Below are positions 25,044-34,050 of a stretch of 64,000 bases of DNA, piece by piece. Source of the stretch: CAVVIG01 sp050249955 (lineage in GTDB: Bacteria > Acidobacteriota > Vicinamibacteria > Vicinamibacterales > CAVVIG01); assembly GCA_050249955.1 (NCBI GenBank), contig JBFWPN010000004.1, positions 372,001 through 436,000 of the forward strand, in the 5' to 3' direction. Numbering within the stretch: the first letter of the stretch is position 1; every line of letters begins with the position of its first letter. Position numbers and translations under genes: made by a program. The notes beneath the pieces are model-generated. The model ran no database searches. It was not told the DNA's origin and saw only the letters and a program-made list of their open reading frames with translations.

Positions 25044-27167
25044 TCAAACGGATACCTCGGGCCGGGTCGGTTCGAGTGGCAAGGCGAACTGCACCGTCGT
25101 ACCTGGCTGTCCAGGCAGCCAGCGCACGGTGCCTCCGCTCTGACGCACGAGATTGTCGACCATCTGCACGCCGAGCGTCTGGATGCGGGCCGGGTCGAAG
25201 TCCGCCGGCACCCCGCGGCCGTTGTCCGTAATCGTGACGCGCACGTCCCGGACCGCCCCGGGAACGACTGCCACGACGACATGGACCGTGCCCCCCGACC
25301 GGTCGAACGCATGCTTCAACGCGTTCATCACCAGCTCGTTGACGATCAGTCCGCACCGCATGGTCTGGTCGATGGACATCTCCGCGCAGTCGCCCGAGAC
25401 CTCGAGCGAGATCCCCCGTGCGACGGCATCGTGCGAGTCGGCGAGGTTGCGCAGGAGCGCCTCGAGGTACCCGAGCACGCAGGCAGTGCCGGTCGTGTCC
25501 GACTGGTACAGGCGCTCGTGCACCACCGCCATCGCGAGGATGCGGTCCCGGGTCTTCTGGGCGAACTCGTGGAGCAGCGGCGTGTCGGTCTCGCGCGCCT
25601 GCAGGCTGAGGAGGCTGGAGATCAGCTGCAGGTTGTTCTTGACCCGGTGGTGCAGTTCGCGCAGGAGGAACTCGCGCTCGCCCACGGCACGCCGGAGTTC
25701 GTCCTCGATGCGGCACCGATCCTCGATGTCGACGAAGCTGATCTCGACAAACGCGGTGTCGGCCGACTCGCTGGCCACACGGGCGCTGGCGAGCACGCGC
25801 CGGGTGGTGCCGTCGGCTCGCCTGAGCAACAGGTCGTGGTTCTCCACTCGTCCGCGCAACCGCGCTCCCTCGAGGAGGCCAATGCCCTGCCCAGGCTGGA
25901 CGAGGTGATCAACCAGGTTCCCGCCCGACTCGGCGCTGGCGTGCTCGTCGAGGCCGAGCAGACGCAGGAGCGCCCGGTTGTGGCTGAGGACGGTACCCTC
26001 GGGCGAGGCGGTCATCATCGGCGTGACGTTCTGGTCGAACAGGATCCGGTAGCGACGTGCACTCGAGAGCAAGGCGGTCCGCAGGCGTTCGGGGTCGCTC
26101 AGATCCTGGAACGAACCGAGCACCTCGGCCGGCTGCCCCGAGTGATCCCGCAGGACATGCAGGTTCATCAGGACCGGCAGATGTGACCCGTCCAGCCTTC
26201 GCAACGTGATCGGCAGGCCAGAGATCCGATCGAATGTGTCGAGGTTCATCCGCCCCGGACCGCTGTCGCTGCTCTCGACAATGAGGTCGAGGCTGTTCTT
26301 CTCGCGCAGGGCCTCCACGGTTGGATAGCCCAGCATCGTCAGGGCCGTGCCGTTCGCGTCGAGCATGCGGCCGTACGGCACCGTCCTGAACAGACCGACG
26401 GGAGCATCGTCCACCCACGACCGGAGGCGTTCCTCGGACGTGCGCTGCTCGGTGACGTCCCTGAAGTTCACCATCGTCCCGTCGGGACCTGGGAAGAACG
26501 CCGTGTCGAGCCAGCGCTTCAGCGAGGTGCAGAAGCCGGAGGCCCTGACCACGACCCCTTCGGCGAGGGCCCTGGCGTGGTTCCGCCGGAACTGCGAGCG
26601 CTCGGGTTCGTTCAGCAGTTCATGGAAGACGGCGCCCACGATCTCGGTGGCCGGGCGTCCCATGAGGCGAACCCCGGCGGGGTTGGCAAACCGGCAGACG
26701 CCGTCGCTGTCGATCGTGAAGAACCCATCGCGGGCGTTCTCGAGCAGCACGGCCATCTGGTGCGCAACACGCCTGCGCGCCGTGACGTCCCGCGCCGCAC
26801 CAACCATCCCCACGACCTCGCCGTCGGCGCCGAACTGCGGCACGACGCTGTCCTCGAACCAGAGGTAGTCCTGGTGGTGCCTGTGGCGCAGGCGGAAGTG
26901 GCGGCGGCCCGGCGCGCGGCTCTCGAGGATCTGCGCGCTCGACCGCGCGACCCCTTCGCGGTCCTCCGGATGGAGCAGCGAGAACCAGAGCGACGGGTCG
27001 GCCATGAACTGGTCCGGCTCGTACCCGAGCACGTCGCGCACGCGCTGGCTCACGAATGTCACGCGCGCACCGACGAGGGTCTGCGTGGCGTGCAGGTCCA
27101 GGGCGTAGACGACCTCGTCGAGCGTGTCGAGCAGGGTCTTGGGGAAGTCAGGAGCGAGGGCGGGCAT
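25044..27167 (-). CDS. Cytosolic multi-PAS histidine kinase (HisKA_2 type)
   Basis: 707 residues from the ATG chosen at 27167. No membrane segment. Four PAS domains in series (about 5-135 with LGYEPDQFMADPSLW; 140-250; 255-375; 380-500) precede a HisKA_2 phosphoacceptor helix (RELHHRVKNNLQLISSLL) and a HATPase domain (NELVMNALKHAF, DNGRGVP). HisKA_2 kinases often act with response regulators in general stress or light/redox sensing. It sits 14 bases after a CheX-like gene and before a LuxR-type regulator, so it may share the transcript of the che genes. Confidence 0.88.
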   Translation of the reverse strand: MPALAPDFPKTLLDTLDEVVYALDLHATQTLVGARVTFVSQRVRDVLGYEPDQFMADPSLWFSLLHPEDREGVARSSAQILESRAPGRRHFRLRHRHHQDYLWFEDSVVPQFGADGEVVGMVGAARDVTARRRVAHQMAVLLENARDGFFTIDSDGVCRFANPAGVRLMGRPATEIVGAVFHELLNEPERSQFRRNHARALAEGVVVRASGFCTSLKRWLDTAFFPGPDGTMVNFRDVTEQRTSEERLRSWVDDAPVGLFRTVPYGRMLDANGTALTMLGYPTVEALREKNSLDLIVESSDSGPGRMNLDTFDRISGLPITLRRLDGSHLPVLMNLHVLRDHSGQPAEVLGSFQDLSDPERLRTALLSSARRYRILFDQNVTPMMTASPEGTVLSHNRALLRLLGLDEHASAESGGNLVDHLVQPGQGIGLLEGARLRGRVENHDLLLRRADGTTRRVLASARVASESADTAFVEISFVDIEDRCRIEDELRRAVGEREFLLRELHHRVKNNLQLISSLLSLQARETDTPLLHEFAQKTRDRILAMAVVHERLYQSDTTGTACVLGYLEALLRNLADSHDAVARGISLEVSGDCAEMSIDQTMRCGLIVNELVMNALKHAFDRSGGTVHVVVAVVPGAVRDVRVTITDNGRGVPADFDPARIQTLGVQMVDNLVRQSGGTVRWLPGQPGTTVQFALPLEPTRPEVSV

Positions 27168-27181
27168 CACGTGGCCGCATG

Positions 27182-27682
27182 CTACCCGGAGATCGATGCT
27201 CCGGGCAGCGCGATCTCCGGCTGAGGTTGCGAATCGGGCACCGCGAGCAGCCGCACGACGAAGCGCTCCGTGCGGCACTCGAACCAGGTTTCCTGGATCG
27301 CGCGTCCGCCGGGCACCCGCACCCTGAAGCCGTGGCCCGCGACCACCGCCGGCAGCGACAGATGGCAGCAGCCATCGAGCATCCCCTTGACGCCGCCGCC
27401 CACCATGTTCGCGATCTCGCCAAGGGCATCCGCCTCTTCCTCCTCCGTGGCCGCGCGCCCCGCCAGGCGGAACATGGTGGTCGCCAGCCGCGCCGCAAGC
27501 GGCGCGGGCAGTTCCACGGCGACCGCACCGACCCAGGCGCCCGTGATTTGCACCACGCCGGCGAGGGTCGGACCGCGCAGGTCCGCCGTCCCGGCGTCGA
27601 GCACCCGGAGGTCGGCGTCCAGCACCGATCGCCAGATGTCGCCGGCAATCCGTACGATGTCGTCCTGCGAAACCACGGCCAT
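27182..27682 (-). CDS. CheX/CheC-family phosphatase-like protein
   Basis: 166 residues. The central helix reads GEIANMVGGGVKGMLDG, with the Glu and Asn spacing of the CheC/CheX/FliY phosphatase signature. These proteins dephosphorylate CheY-P. The start at 27682 has GGGAGGGA nine bases upstream; an in-frame ATG at 27709 overlaps the CheR stop and is an alternative. It closes the che gene run and would set the lifetime of the signal carried by the nearby CheY. Confidence 0.8.
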   Translation of the reverse strand: MAVVSQDDIVRIAGDIWRSVLDADLRVLDAGTADLRGPTLAGVVQITGAWVGAVAVELPAPLAARLATTMFRLAGRAATEEEEADALGEIANMVGGGVKGMLDGCCHLSLPAVVAGHGFRVRVPGGRAIQETWFECRTERFVVRLLAVPDSQPQPEIALPGASISG

Positions 27683-27705
27683 GAGTGCTGTCCCTCCCGC
27701 CGGCG

Positions 27706-28527
27706 TCATGCCGCCGGCCTGTAGCAGCCGGCCCGCTCGTACTCGGTCCTCGCGAAGCCGGCGTCGATGTTCAGCGTCGTCTCGGCCGCACCAAGGAACA
27801 GGTGGCCGTCCGGGCGGAGGCGCTGGCGAATCCGCGAGAGGATCGACCGCTTTGCGTCGACGTCGAAGTAGATCATCACGTTGCGGATGAACACGAGGTC
27901 GAACATGGGCAGTGCCGGCCAGGCCTCGATCAGGTTGACCCTGCGGAACTCCACGCGGCGCCGGATCTCGGGCGTGATTTCCCACGAGCCGCCGTGCCGG
28001 GTGAAGTACTTCAGGAGGTACTGTACCGGGAGCCCGCGGTTCACCTCGAGCTGGGAGTAGCGACCGGCACGCGCGCGGGCGAGCACGTCCTCCGACAGGT
28101 CTGACGCGATGAACTGCACCTGCCAGGTCGACAGTTCGGGGAAGTGCTCCGCCATCAGCATGGCCACCGAGTAGGGCTCCTGTCCGGTGGAGGCGGCGGC
28201 ACACCAGAAGGTGAGCTGTCTGGCGCCGCGGCGTGCCTCGATGAGGCGGGGCAGCACGTGCTGCCTCAGGGCGTCGAACGGGGCCACGTCGCGGAAGAAC
28301 GATGTCTCGTTCGTCGTCATGGCCTCGATCAACTGGCGCTCCACCTCCTTCTCACGTGTGCGGCGCATGGTCTCCACCAGTGTGGAGATCGAGCCGTGCC
28401 CCAGCTTCTGGGCCAGCGGCTGCAGGCGTGCCTCCACGAGGTACTCCTTGCCGTCTTCCAGCACGATGCCGGCGCGGGAGGAGACGAAGGTCCGCACGAA
28501 ATCGAAATCGGTCGACGAAATGGGCAC
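27706..28527 (-). CDS. cheR: CheR chemoreceptor methyltransferase
   Basis: 273 residues. An N-terminal all-helical domain (about 5-75) with the TNETSFFRD motif precedes the SAM-binding domain: FWCAAASTGQEPYS, a DLSEDVLARAR acidic loop and FIRNVMIYFD. This is a complete CheR. It methylates receptor glutamates for adaptation; the nearby soluble MCP is the obvious substrate. No TPR extension. It starts nine bases after CheB. Confidence 0.95.
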   Translation of the reverse strand: MPISSTDFDFVRTFVSSRAGIVLEDGKEYLVEARLQPLAQKLGHGSISTLVETMRRTREKEVERQLIEAMTTNETSFFRDVAPFDALRQHVLPRLIEARRGARQLTFWCAAASTGQEPYSVAMLMAEHFPELSTWQVQFIASDLSEDVLARARAGRYSQLEVNRGLPVQYLLKYFTRHGGSWEITPEIRRRVEFRRVNLIEAWPALPMFDLVFIRNVMIYFDVDAKRSILSRIRQRLRPDGHLFLGAAETTLNIDAGFARTEYERAGCYRPAA

Positions 28528-28536
28528 GCGTGAGTC

Positions 28537-29664
28537 CTAGGGATGCACGGCCGCGCGTGGTGCCGCGGCCAGGGGTTCATGACGGGTTCCAACACGCCCT
28601 TCCATCGCCCGCCTGTTGATCTCGGGGCCGAGCGCATCGAGCGGCAGCACTTTCTCAGCGAGTCCGGCCTTCGCCACGAACCCGGGCATGCCCCAGACGA
28701 CGCTGCTCGCCTCGTCCTGGGCGAGCACGCGCCCGCCGTGCTCCCGGATGTCCATGCAACCGCGCAGGCCGTCCTGTCCCATGCCGGTGAGCACCACTGC
28801 AAGCACGTTCGTCCCGAACGTGAGGGCGACGCTCCGGAAGAGCACGTCCACCGCGGGCCGGCAGGAGTTCTCCGGAGGGGCCTGCGTCAGCGCCACCACC
28901 ACGTCGGTGCCGCGGCGGCAGACCTCCATGTGCCACCCGCCCGGGGCGACGTACACATGGCCCGGCCGGAGCACGTCGCCCGCGGCGGCCTCCCGGACGG
29001 TCAGCGCGCACTGGGCATCGAGGCGCTCCGCCAGCAGCCGCGTGAACATCGGCGGCATGTGCTGCACGATCACCACCGGCACCGGCAGGTCCGGCCGCAA
29101 CCGCGGCAGCAGATCGCCCAGCGCATTCGGTCCGCCCGTGGACACACCCACGGCGAGCACGCCCACCGGTGGAACCCCGCCGTGCACGCTCGGGTGCGCG
29201 AGTACACGCGCCGGGGCGGGTCGACCGGGCGCCGGACCGGGTGCGGCGGCGGCCGGCCGTCGGACCAGCGCGCGGATCCGTGGCCCGAGCTCCGCGCGCA
29301 GGGCAGTCATGCTGCTCTCGAGCGACCCGGTGTGGCTCGGCTTGGTGATGTAGTCGCTCGCCCCGAGCGACAGGGCGTCGAGCGTCGTTGCCGCCCCCCG
29401 CTCGGTGAGCGTGCTGAACATGATCACCGGCAGGCCCGGGTACTCCGCGCGGATCCGGCGGAGGGTCTCGAGGCCATCCATTTCCGGCATCTCCACGTCG
29501 AGCGTGACGATGTCCGGCGAACACTGGGGAATGCGCTGCAGGGCGATGCGCCCGTTGGCCGCGGTGGCCACCACCTCCAGGTCCGGCTCCAGCGACAGGG
29601 CTTCGCTCACGACGCGCCGCACCACGACGGCGTCGTCCACCACGAGGACGCGGATGGGCGCCAT
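28537..29664 (-). CDS. cheB: CheB protein-glutamate methylesterase
   Basis: 375 residues. Receiver domain (about 3-120; VVDDAVVV, TLDVEMPEMDG, YITKPSH), a Pro/Ala-rich linker (about 135-165) and the methylesterase domain with catalytic Ser in GVSTGGPN, His in VQHMPP and Asp in GMGQDG. All catalytic residues are intact. It is phosphorylated by CheA and removes methyl groups from receptors, opposing CheR. The ATG lies two bases after the CheY stop. Confidence 0.95.
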   Translation of the reverse strand: MAPIRVLVVDDAVVVRRVVSEALSLEPDLEVVATAANGRIALQRIPQCSPDIVTLDVEMPEMDGLETLRRIRAEYPGLPVIMFSTLTERGAATTLDALSLGASDYITKPSHTGSLESSMTALRAELGPRIRALVRRPAAAAPGPAPGRPAPARVLAHPSVHGGVPPVGVLAVGVSTGGPNALGDLLPRLRPDLPVPVVIVQHMPPMFTRLLAERLDAQCALTVREAAAGDVLRPGHVYVAPGGWHMEVCRRGTDVVVALTQAPPENSCRPAVDVLFRSVALTFGTNVLAVVLTGMGQDGLRGCMDIREHGGRVLAQDEASSVVWGMPGFVAKAGLAEKVLPLDALGPEINRRAMEGRVGTRHEPLAAAPRAAVHP

Positions 29665-29666
29665 GG

Positions 29667-30035
29667 TCAGCTCACGAGACCGAGCACCCGGAGCTTGTCC
29701 TGAATGACGCCCACGGTGAACGGCTTCATCACGTACTCGCTCGCGCCAGCTTCCATCGCCTTGGAGATGTTGGCCATCTCGGACTCGGTGGTCACCATCA
29801 TCCGGCGCATCCCGGTGTAGCGCCCGTCGGCCTTCAGCGCCTGGAGCAGCTCGAGGCCGTTCATCTCCGGCATGTTCCAGTCGATGAGCGCGAGGTTCGT
29901 GTCGGGGTTCGACTCGAGGCAGGCGAGCGCCTCGCGTCCGTGCTTTGCCTCGAGCACGTCGAAGCCGCACTCCTTCAGCATTCCCGTCAGGATCATGCGC
30001 ATCGCGCGCGAATCGTCGACTACCAGCGCCTTCAT
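29667..30035 (-). CDS. cheY: CheY single-domain response regulator
   Basis: 122 residues, a lone receiver: VVDDSRAMR, phospho-acceptor in LIDWNMPEMNG, MVTTESE and Lys in YVMKPFTV. It has all residues needed for phosphorylation by CheA. Its ATG overlaps the stop of the preceding hemA-like gene (ATGA), so the two are translationally coupled. Since no flagellar genes are seen, the output target (flagellar motor, pili or another system) is open. Confidence 0.93.
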   Translation of the reverse strand: MKALVVDDSRAMRMILTGMLKECGFDVLEAKHGREALACLESNPDTNLALIDWNMPEMNGLELLQALKADGRYTGMRRMMVTTESEMANISKAMEAGASEYVMKPFTVGVIQDKLRVLGLVS

Positions 30036-31267
30036 GCCTCTTCTCCCAGTCTTCTCCGGCGTCCACCGCCGAAGGAAAGTGCCACCGGCTGCATCCCGCC
30101 ATGCCGGAGCGCCATCACGTGCGAGTGCAGGAGCCGCCGCACCGATCGCTTGACCAGCCGTTCCACCGTCACCGCGGCAGGCCGTGGCTCCTCGAGCAGC
30201 GACGAGACGAGCGCTCGTCGCTGGCGTTCCTCCTCCAGGAACAGCTGTCGTATCAGCCGTTCCATCGGCCGCGCGGCGAGCCACTGCTGCCAGAGCCCCA
30301 CCTCGTCTTCAATCACCCGCTCCACCGCGGGGACCGCGGCCTGGCGGCGGGCGAGGACGTCCTCGCGGTGCTCGCGCACCTCGTCGATGGTCAGCACGCG
30401 CGTGTGCACGTCCGTGGCCACGTTCCTGGGCACGCCCAGGTCGACGATGAGCGGCGGGGGCCGGTGGCCGTGGAGCAGCGAGGCGGTGATCACCGGTTCT
30501 CCTGCGCCCACGGCGCTCACCGCCGCGCCGGCCCGTGCGAGTTCGTCTGCCAGCGACGCCCAGGGGACAGCCGTCCCGCCGTGCTTCGCGGCCAGCCGCT
30601 CGGCGGCGTCCAGCGAGCGGTTCACCCAGCGCAGGGGGCCGATGCCGGCCTTCGCGAGTGCCGCCGACACCTCCCGCGCCATCTGCCCGGCGCCCACGAC
30701 GAGGGTCGGTCCGCCGCCTTCATGCGTGCGATGCGCGCGGAGCAGCGCCGCGACCGCCGAGCCGTGACTCGATGCGCCGTACCCGATCGCCGTGCCGGTC
30801 CGTGCACGTCTCACGGCCGACCCGACACGCTGCGCGAGCTGGGCAAACCGCGGTCCCGACGTGCCGCACTCGGCCGACAGCGCGAACGCCGCACGCACCT
30901 GCCCGGCGATGTGCGCGTCGCCCAGCAGCAGTGACTCGAGCCCACAGGCCACGCGCAGCAGGTGCCGCACGGCGTCATCGTCCCAGAGCAGTGATCGGGC
31001 GATCGCCGCCGGGACCCCCGGCGACGTGATCCCGGTGACGGCGGAGGTCCACTCCGCCATCGCGCCGGTCTGCGTGACCACCAGGTAGAACTCTGTGCGG
31101 TTGCACGTCGACAGGACCATGCCTTCGCGCACGCCCTGGATGCCGCGCGCCGCGTGGAGTGCCGCGCGCACCCTGTCGGCCGGGCAGGCCACACGCTCCC
31201 GCTCGTGCACCGGCGACGACGTGAAGTCGGCGCCGGCCATGACGAGCCGGGGCGCCTGTCCCCTCAT
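30032..31267 (-). CDS. hemA: Divergent glutamyl-tRNA reductase (HemA) inside the che operon
   Basis: 411 residues with the three GluTR domains. The catalytic domain holds the nucleophile motif STCNRTE, the His of AVRHLLRVA and GLESLLLGDAHIAGQ (canonical GLDSxVLGEPQILGQ). An NADPH domain follows (VVGAGQMAREV, RWVNRS, DLGVPRNV), then a helical dimerisation tail (RLLHSH). It reduces glutamyl-tRNA to glutamate-1-semialdehyde, the first step of haem synthesis. Differences include DFTSSP for NHxTAP and DAH for EPQ. It overlaps the MCP gene and cheY by four bases each. No other haem gene is near. Catalysis is plausible; a paralogue for haem supply to the haem sensor is inference. Confidence 0.85.
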   Translation of the reverse strand: MRGQAPRLVMAGADFTSSPVHERERVACPADRVRAALHAARGIQGVREGMVLSTCNRTEFYLVVTQTGAMAEWTSAVTGITSPGVPAAIARSLLWDDDAVRHLLRVACGLESLLLGDAHIAGQVRAAFALSAECGTSGPRFAQLAQRVGSAVRRARTGTAIGYGASSHGSAVAALLRAHRTHEGGGPTLVVGAGQMAREVSAALAKAGIGPLRWVNRSLDAAERLAAKHGGTAVPWASLADELARAGAAVSAVGAGEPVITASLLHGHRPPPLIVDLGVPRNVATDVHTRVLTIDEVREHREDVLARRQAAVPAVERVIEDEVGLWQQWLAARPMERLIRQLFLEEERQRRALVSSLLEEPRPAAVTVERLVKRSVRRLLHSHVMALRHGGMQPVALSFGGGRRRRLGEEA

Positions 31268-33483
31268 GCCAGGCGGAACCGGGCGACGAGCGCCTGGAGG
31301 TCCGCCGCCATCTTGGACAGGGCGGTTGACGCCCCGAGGGTGTCGGAGGCGCCGTCGCTGGTGCTGCGGGCGGCCTGCGCCACCCCGGTGATGTTCTGCG
31401 CGATCTCCACGCTGCCGCGGGCCGCCTCGGTCACGTTCTTCGTGATCTCGTTGGTGGTCGCGGTCTGTTCCTCGACGGCGCTGGCGATGGTGTTCGAGAT
31501 GTCGTTGATCTGGTTGATGACATCGCCAATCTGGGCGATGGCCTGCACCGCGCCGCGGGTGTCGGTTTGGATCGCCTCGATCTTCTGGCTGATGTCCTCG
31601 GTGGCCTTGGCCGTTTCCTTGGCCAGTTCCTTCACCTCGTTGGCCACCACGGCGAAGCCCTTGCCGGCCTCGCCGGCGCGTGCAGCCTCGATGGTGGCGT
31701 TCAGCGCGAGCAGGTTGGTCTGCTGGGCGATGGACGTGATCACCTTGATCACCTTGCCGACGTCCGCGCTGCTGTCGCCAAGCTTGGCGACGGTCTGGTT
31801 GGTGCTGTCCGCCAGTTTCACGGCGGCCATGGCCACGCGGGCTGCCTCTGACGCGTTCTTGGCGATCTCGCGGATGCTGGCGCTCATCTCCTCGGCGCCG
31901 GTGGCGACCGTCTGCACGTTCTTGCTCACTTCCTCCGAGGCGGCAGAGACGACATTCGCCTGTGCCGAGGTCTCCTCGGCATTGGCGCCCATCTGCTGGC
32001 TCACGGCCGTCAGTTCCTCCGCGGAGGCGCCGAGCCCCTGCGCGCTCTGCCCTATGGTCGCGAGGCTGCTCCGCAGGTCGGCGATGAAGCGGGCGAGCGC
32101 CTCACCCATCTGGCCGATCGCGTCGGCGCCGGACACGGCCACCGCCTTCGTCAGGTCCCCCTGGGCGGCCGCGTTCACGACGGCCAGCAGGCTGTCCACC
32201 TTGGCGCGCAGCTCCTCGGCCTGCTGGCGCTCCCGCTCGGCCGACTCCTTCACCTTCTGCTCGGTTGCGAGCTTCTCGGTGATGACCTCCCACGTCACCA
32301 TCGGCCCGATGTAGTTCTGCTCACCGTCGTAGATGGCGCTGACGAGCAGGTCGAGTGTCTCGGGACCGACCTTGATGTGGGCCTTGTGCGGCAGGTTGCG
32401 CGGGTCGGCGAGCATGCGGCGCTGGTGCTCGGGGTGCTTGTGGAAGATGTCGATCGACTGGCCGATCATCTGGTCCACCGACACCGGCAGGAACTGCTGG
32501 AGTGTCTTGAGGGTCCGCACCGACGCGGGGTTCATGTATCGCAGGCGCAGGTCGCGGTCGGTCATCATGATGTTGATGGGGGCGTTCTCCATCATCGACA
32601 TCACGCGCCCCGCCTCGGCCTCGGCCTGCTTCCGCGCGGTGATGTCGGAGGCGAACTTGATCACCTTCACCGGTCGTCCCGCCGCGTCCTTGATCGGGCT
32701 GTAGATCGCCGAGATCCACACCTCACGTCCGCCCTTGGCGATGCGCTTGAACTCGCCGCTCTGGGCCCGTCCGTCGGCGAGGTTGCGCCAGAACTGGCGG
32801 TAGTCGGGGGATTCGCGGTAGGCCGGTTCGACGAAGAGGCTGTGGTGGCGGCCGGCGATCTCGTCGAGCGTGTAGCCCAGTGTCGTGAGGAAGTTGTCAT
32901 TGGCGTGGACGATGGTGCCGTCGAGCTCGAACTCGATGACCGCCTGGATGGTGTGAATGGCCGCCAGCTGACCGCGCAGTTCGACGAGTTCCTCAGACGG
33001 TGCCTCGGGGACTGCCGCTGCGGCGGGTGTGCGGCGCGCGCCGGCGCCGGGCACCAGGTGCACCGCGGCCCGCGATCCCTTCCGTGCGGACGGGGCAGGG
33101 CCCCCCGTGTTGACGATGTCGCCTGCCGTGCCGGCCGCGAGCGCGATCACCTCGTCGATGAGCGAGGCCGGCACGCTGAGGGCGGTGAGTGCGTCGACGA
33201 GGTGTCCGGCCACGCGATCGAAATGGCGGCGCTCGATGGGCAGGCGGGCGTGCGCCGTCTTCATGTCCTTGCCCTTGTAGACGGCCGGGCCGCCCATCGC
33301 CTGGATGAAGAAGGCGTTCTGCTGGGCCTTCAGCCACCGGAGGTTCACCCCGGCAAAGAAGGGCGCCAGCTCCGCATCGGCCAGGATGCGCTCGTAGAGA
33401 CCGTCGACGGCCGCCTTGATGGCGGGGACGCCGCCGATGCGTTCGAACAGCGTCTCGGTCTTCCTCAGTGCAGCGGACTTCAT
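31264..33483 (-). CDS. Soluble methyl-accepting protein with N-terminal truncated haemoglobin
   Basis: 739 residues, no membrane segment. Residues 8-125 are a group 1 truncated haemoglobin: ETLFERIGG, Tyr30 at the distal B10 position (DGLYERIL), Phe42/43, and proximal His78 (KTAHARLPI) before a HFDRVAGHL helix. Two PAS domains follow (about 165-290 and 298-410), then a HAMP-like segment (about 440-485) and an MCP signalling domain with the hairpin QQTNLLALNATIEAARAG. The C-terminus lacks a CheR-tethering pentapeptide. It probably senses O2, NO or redox state and controls the CheA encoded two genes upstream. GTG 33486 is an alternative start. Confidence 0.92.
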   Translation of the reverse strand: MKSAALRKTETLFERIGGVPAIKAAVDGLYERILADAELAPFFAGVNLRWLKAQQNAFFIQAMGGPAVYKGKDMKTAHARLPIERRHFDRVAGHLVDALTALSVPASLIDEVIALAAGTAGDIVNTGGPAPSARKGSRAAVHLVPGAGARRTPAAAAVPEAPSEELVELRGQLAAIHTIQAVIEFELDGTIVHANDNFLTTLGYTLDEIAGRHHSLFVEPAYRESPDYRQFWRNLADGRAQSGEFKRIAKGGREVWISAIYSPIKDAAGRPVKVIKFASDITARKQAEAEAGRVMSMMENAPINIMMTDRDLRLRYMNPASVRTLKTLQQFLPVSVDQMIGQSIDIFHKHPEHQRRMLADPRNLPHKAHIKVGPETLDLLVSAIYDGEQNYIGPMVTWEVITEKLATEQKVKESAERERQQAEELRAKVDSLLAVVNAAAQGDLTKAVAVSGADAIGQMGEALARFIADLRSSLATIGQSAQGLGASAEELTAVSQQMGANAEETSAQANVVSAASEEVSKNVQTVATGAEEMSASIREIAKNASEAARVAMAAVKLADSTNQTVAKLGDSSADVGKVIKVITSIAQQTNLLALNATIEAARAGEAGKGFAVVANEVKELAKETAKATEDISQKIEAIQTDTRGAVQAIAQIGDVINQINDISNTIASAVEEQTATTNEITKNVTEAARGSVEIAQNITGVAQAARSTSDGASDTLGASTALSKMAADLQALVARFRLA

Positions 33484-33556
33484 CACACGTCTCTCCTTGC
33501 CCGCACCAGGGCGGGCGTCTGCCAGGTGTTTCCGAAAAGTGGGGTGAACCGAACGG

Positions 33557-34018
33557 TCAGTCGGTCACGGCGTCGACCGCGGCCACCGACTCCACGTCGG
33601 CGACGAGCAGCAGGCGGTCGGCCAGCTTGTAGATGCCTGTCACGATGCCGCGTATGCCGGGCGACAGCGTGTCCGGTGGTGTCTCGAACTGCGAAGGGTT
33701 CACCTCGACGACATCCCCGATCTCGTCGACGAGCAGGCTGATGACGCCGTCACCGGCGCGCACCACCACGTTCATCGCGAGGAAGCCTGGGGCTGCGGGC
33801 GCCAGCCCGAGCCGCCGCCGCATGTCGATCGCGGTCACGATCTGCCCGCGCAGGTTGATCAGCCCCTCGACGACCGGAGGTGCGCAGGGCACCCGCGTCA
33901 TCGCCTGGTGGCGGATGACTTCCTGCACCGTCAGCACGTCGACGCCAAAGAGCAGGCCGTCGAGCAGGAAGGTGGCGAACTGGCGCACGCCGCCCGGGCC
34001 GGCGCTGTCTTCCGTCAT
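33557..34018 (-). CDS. cheW: CheW coupling protein
   Basis: 153 residues from the ATG at 34018; a GTG at 34036 with AAAGGA nine bases upstream is an equally good start. SH3-like double barrel with FATFLLDGLLFGVDV, VIRHQAMTRVP, GLINLRGQIVTAIDMRRRLG and LLVDEIGDVV, all standard for CheW. It joins CheA to receptors. It lies between cheA (33-base gap) and the MCP gene (73-base gap). Confidence 0.93.
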   Translation of the reverse strand: MTEDSAGPGGVRQFATFLLDGLLFGVDVLTVQEVIRHQAMTRVPCAPPVVEGLINLRGQIVTAIDMRRRLGLAPAAPGFLAMNVVVRAGDGVISLLVDEIGDVVEVNPSQFETPPDTLSPGIRGIVTGIYKLADRLLLVADVESVAAVDAVTD

Positions 34019-34050
34019 GGCTGCAGTCGTCTCCACGTGGTCGTGTCCTT

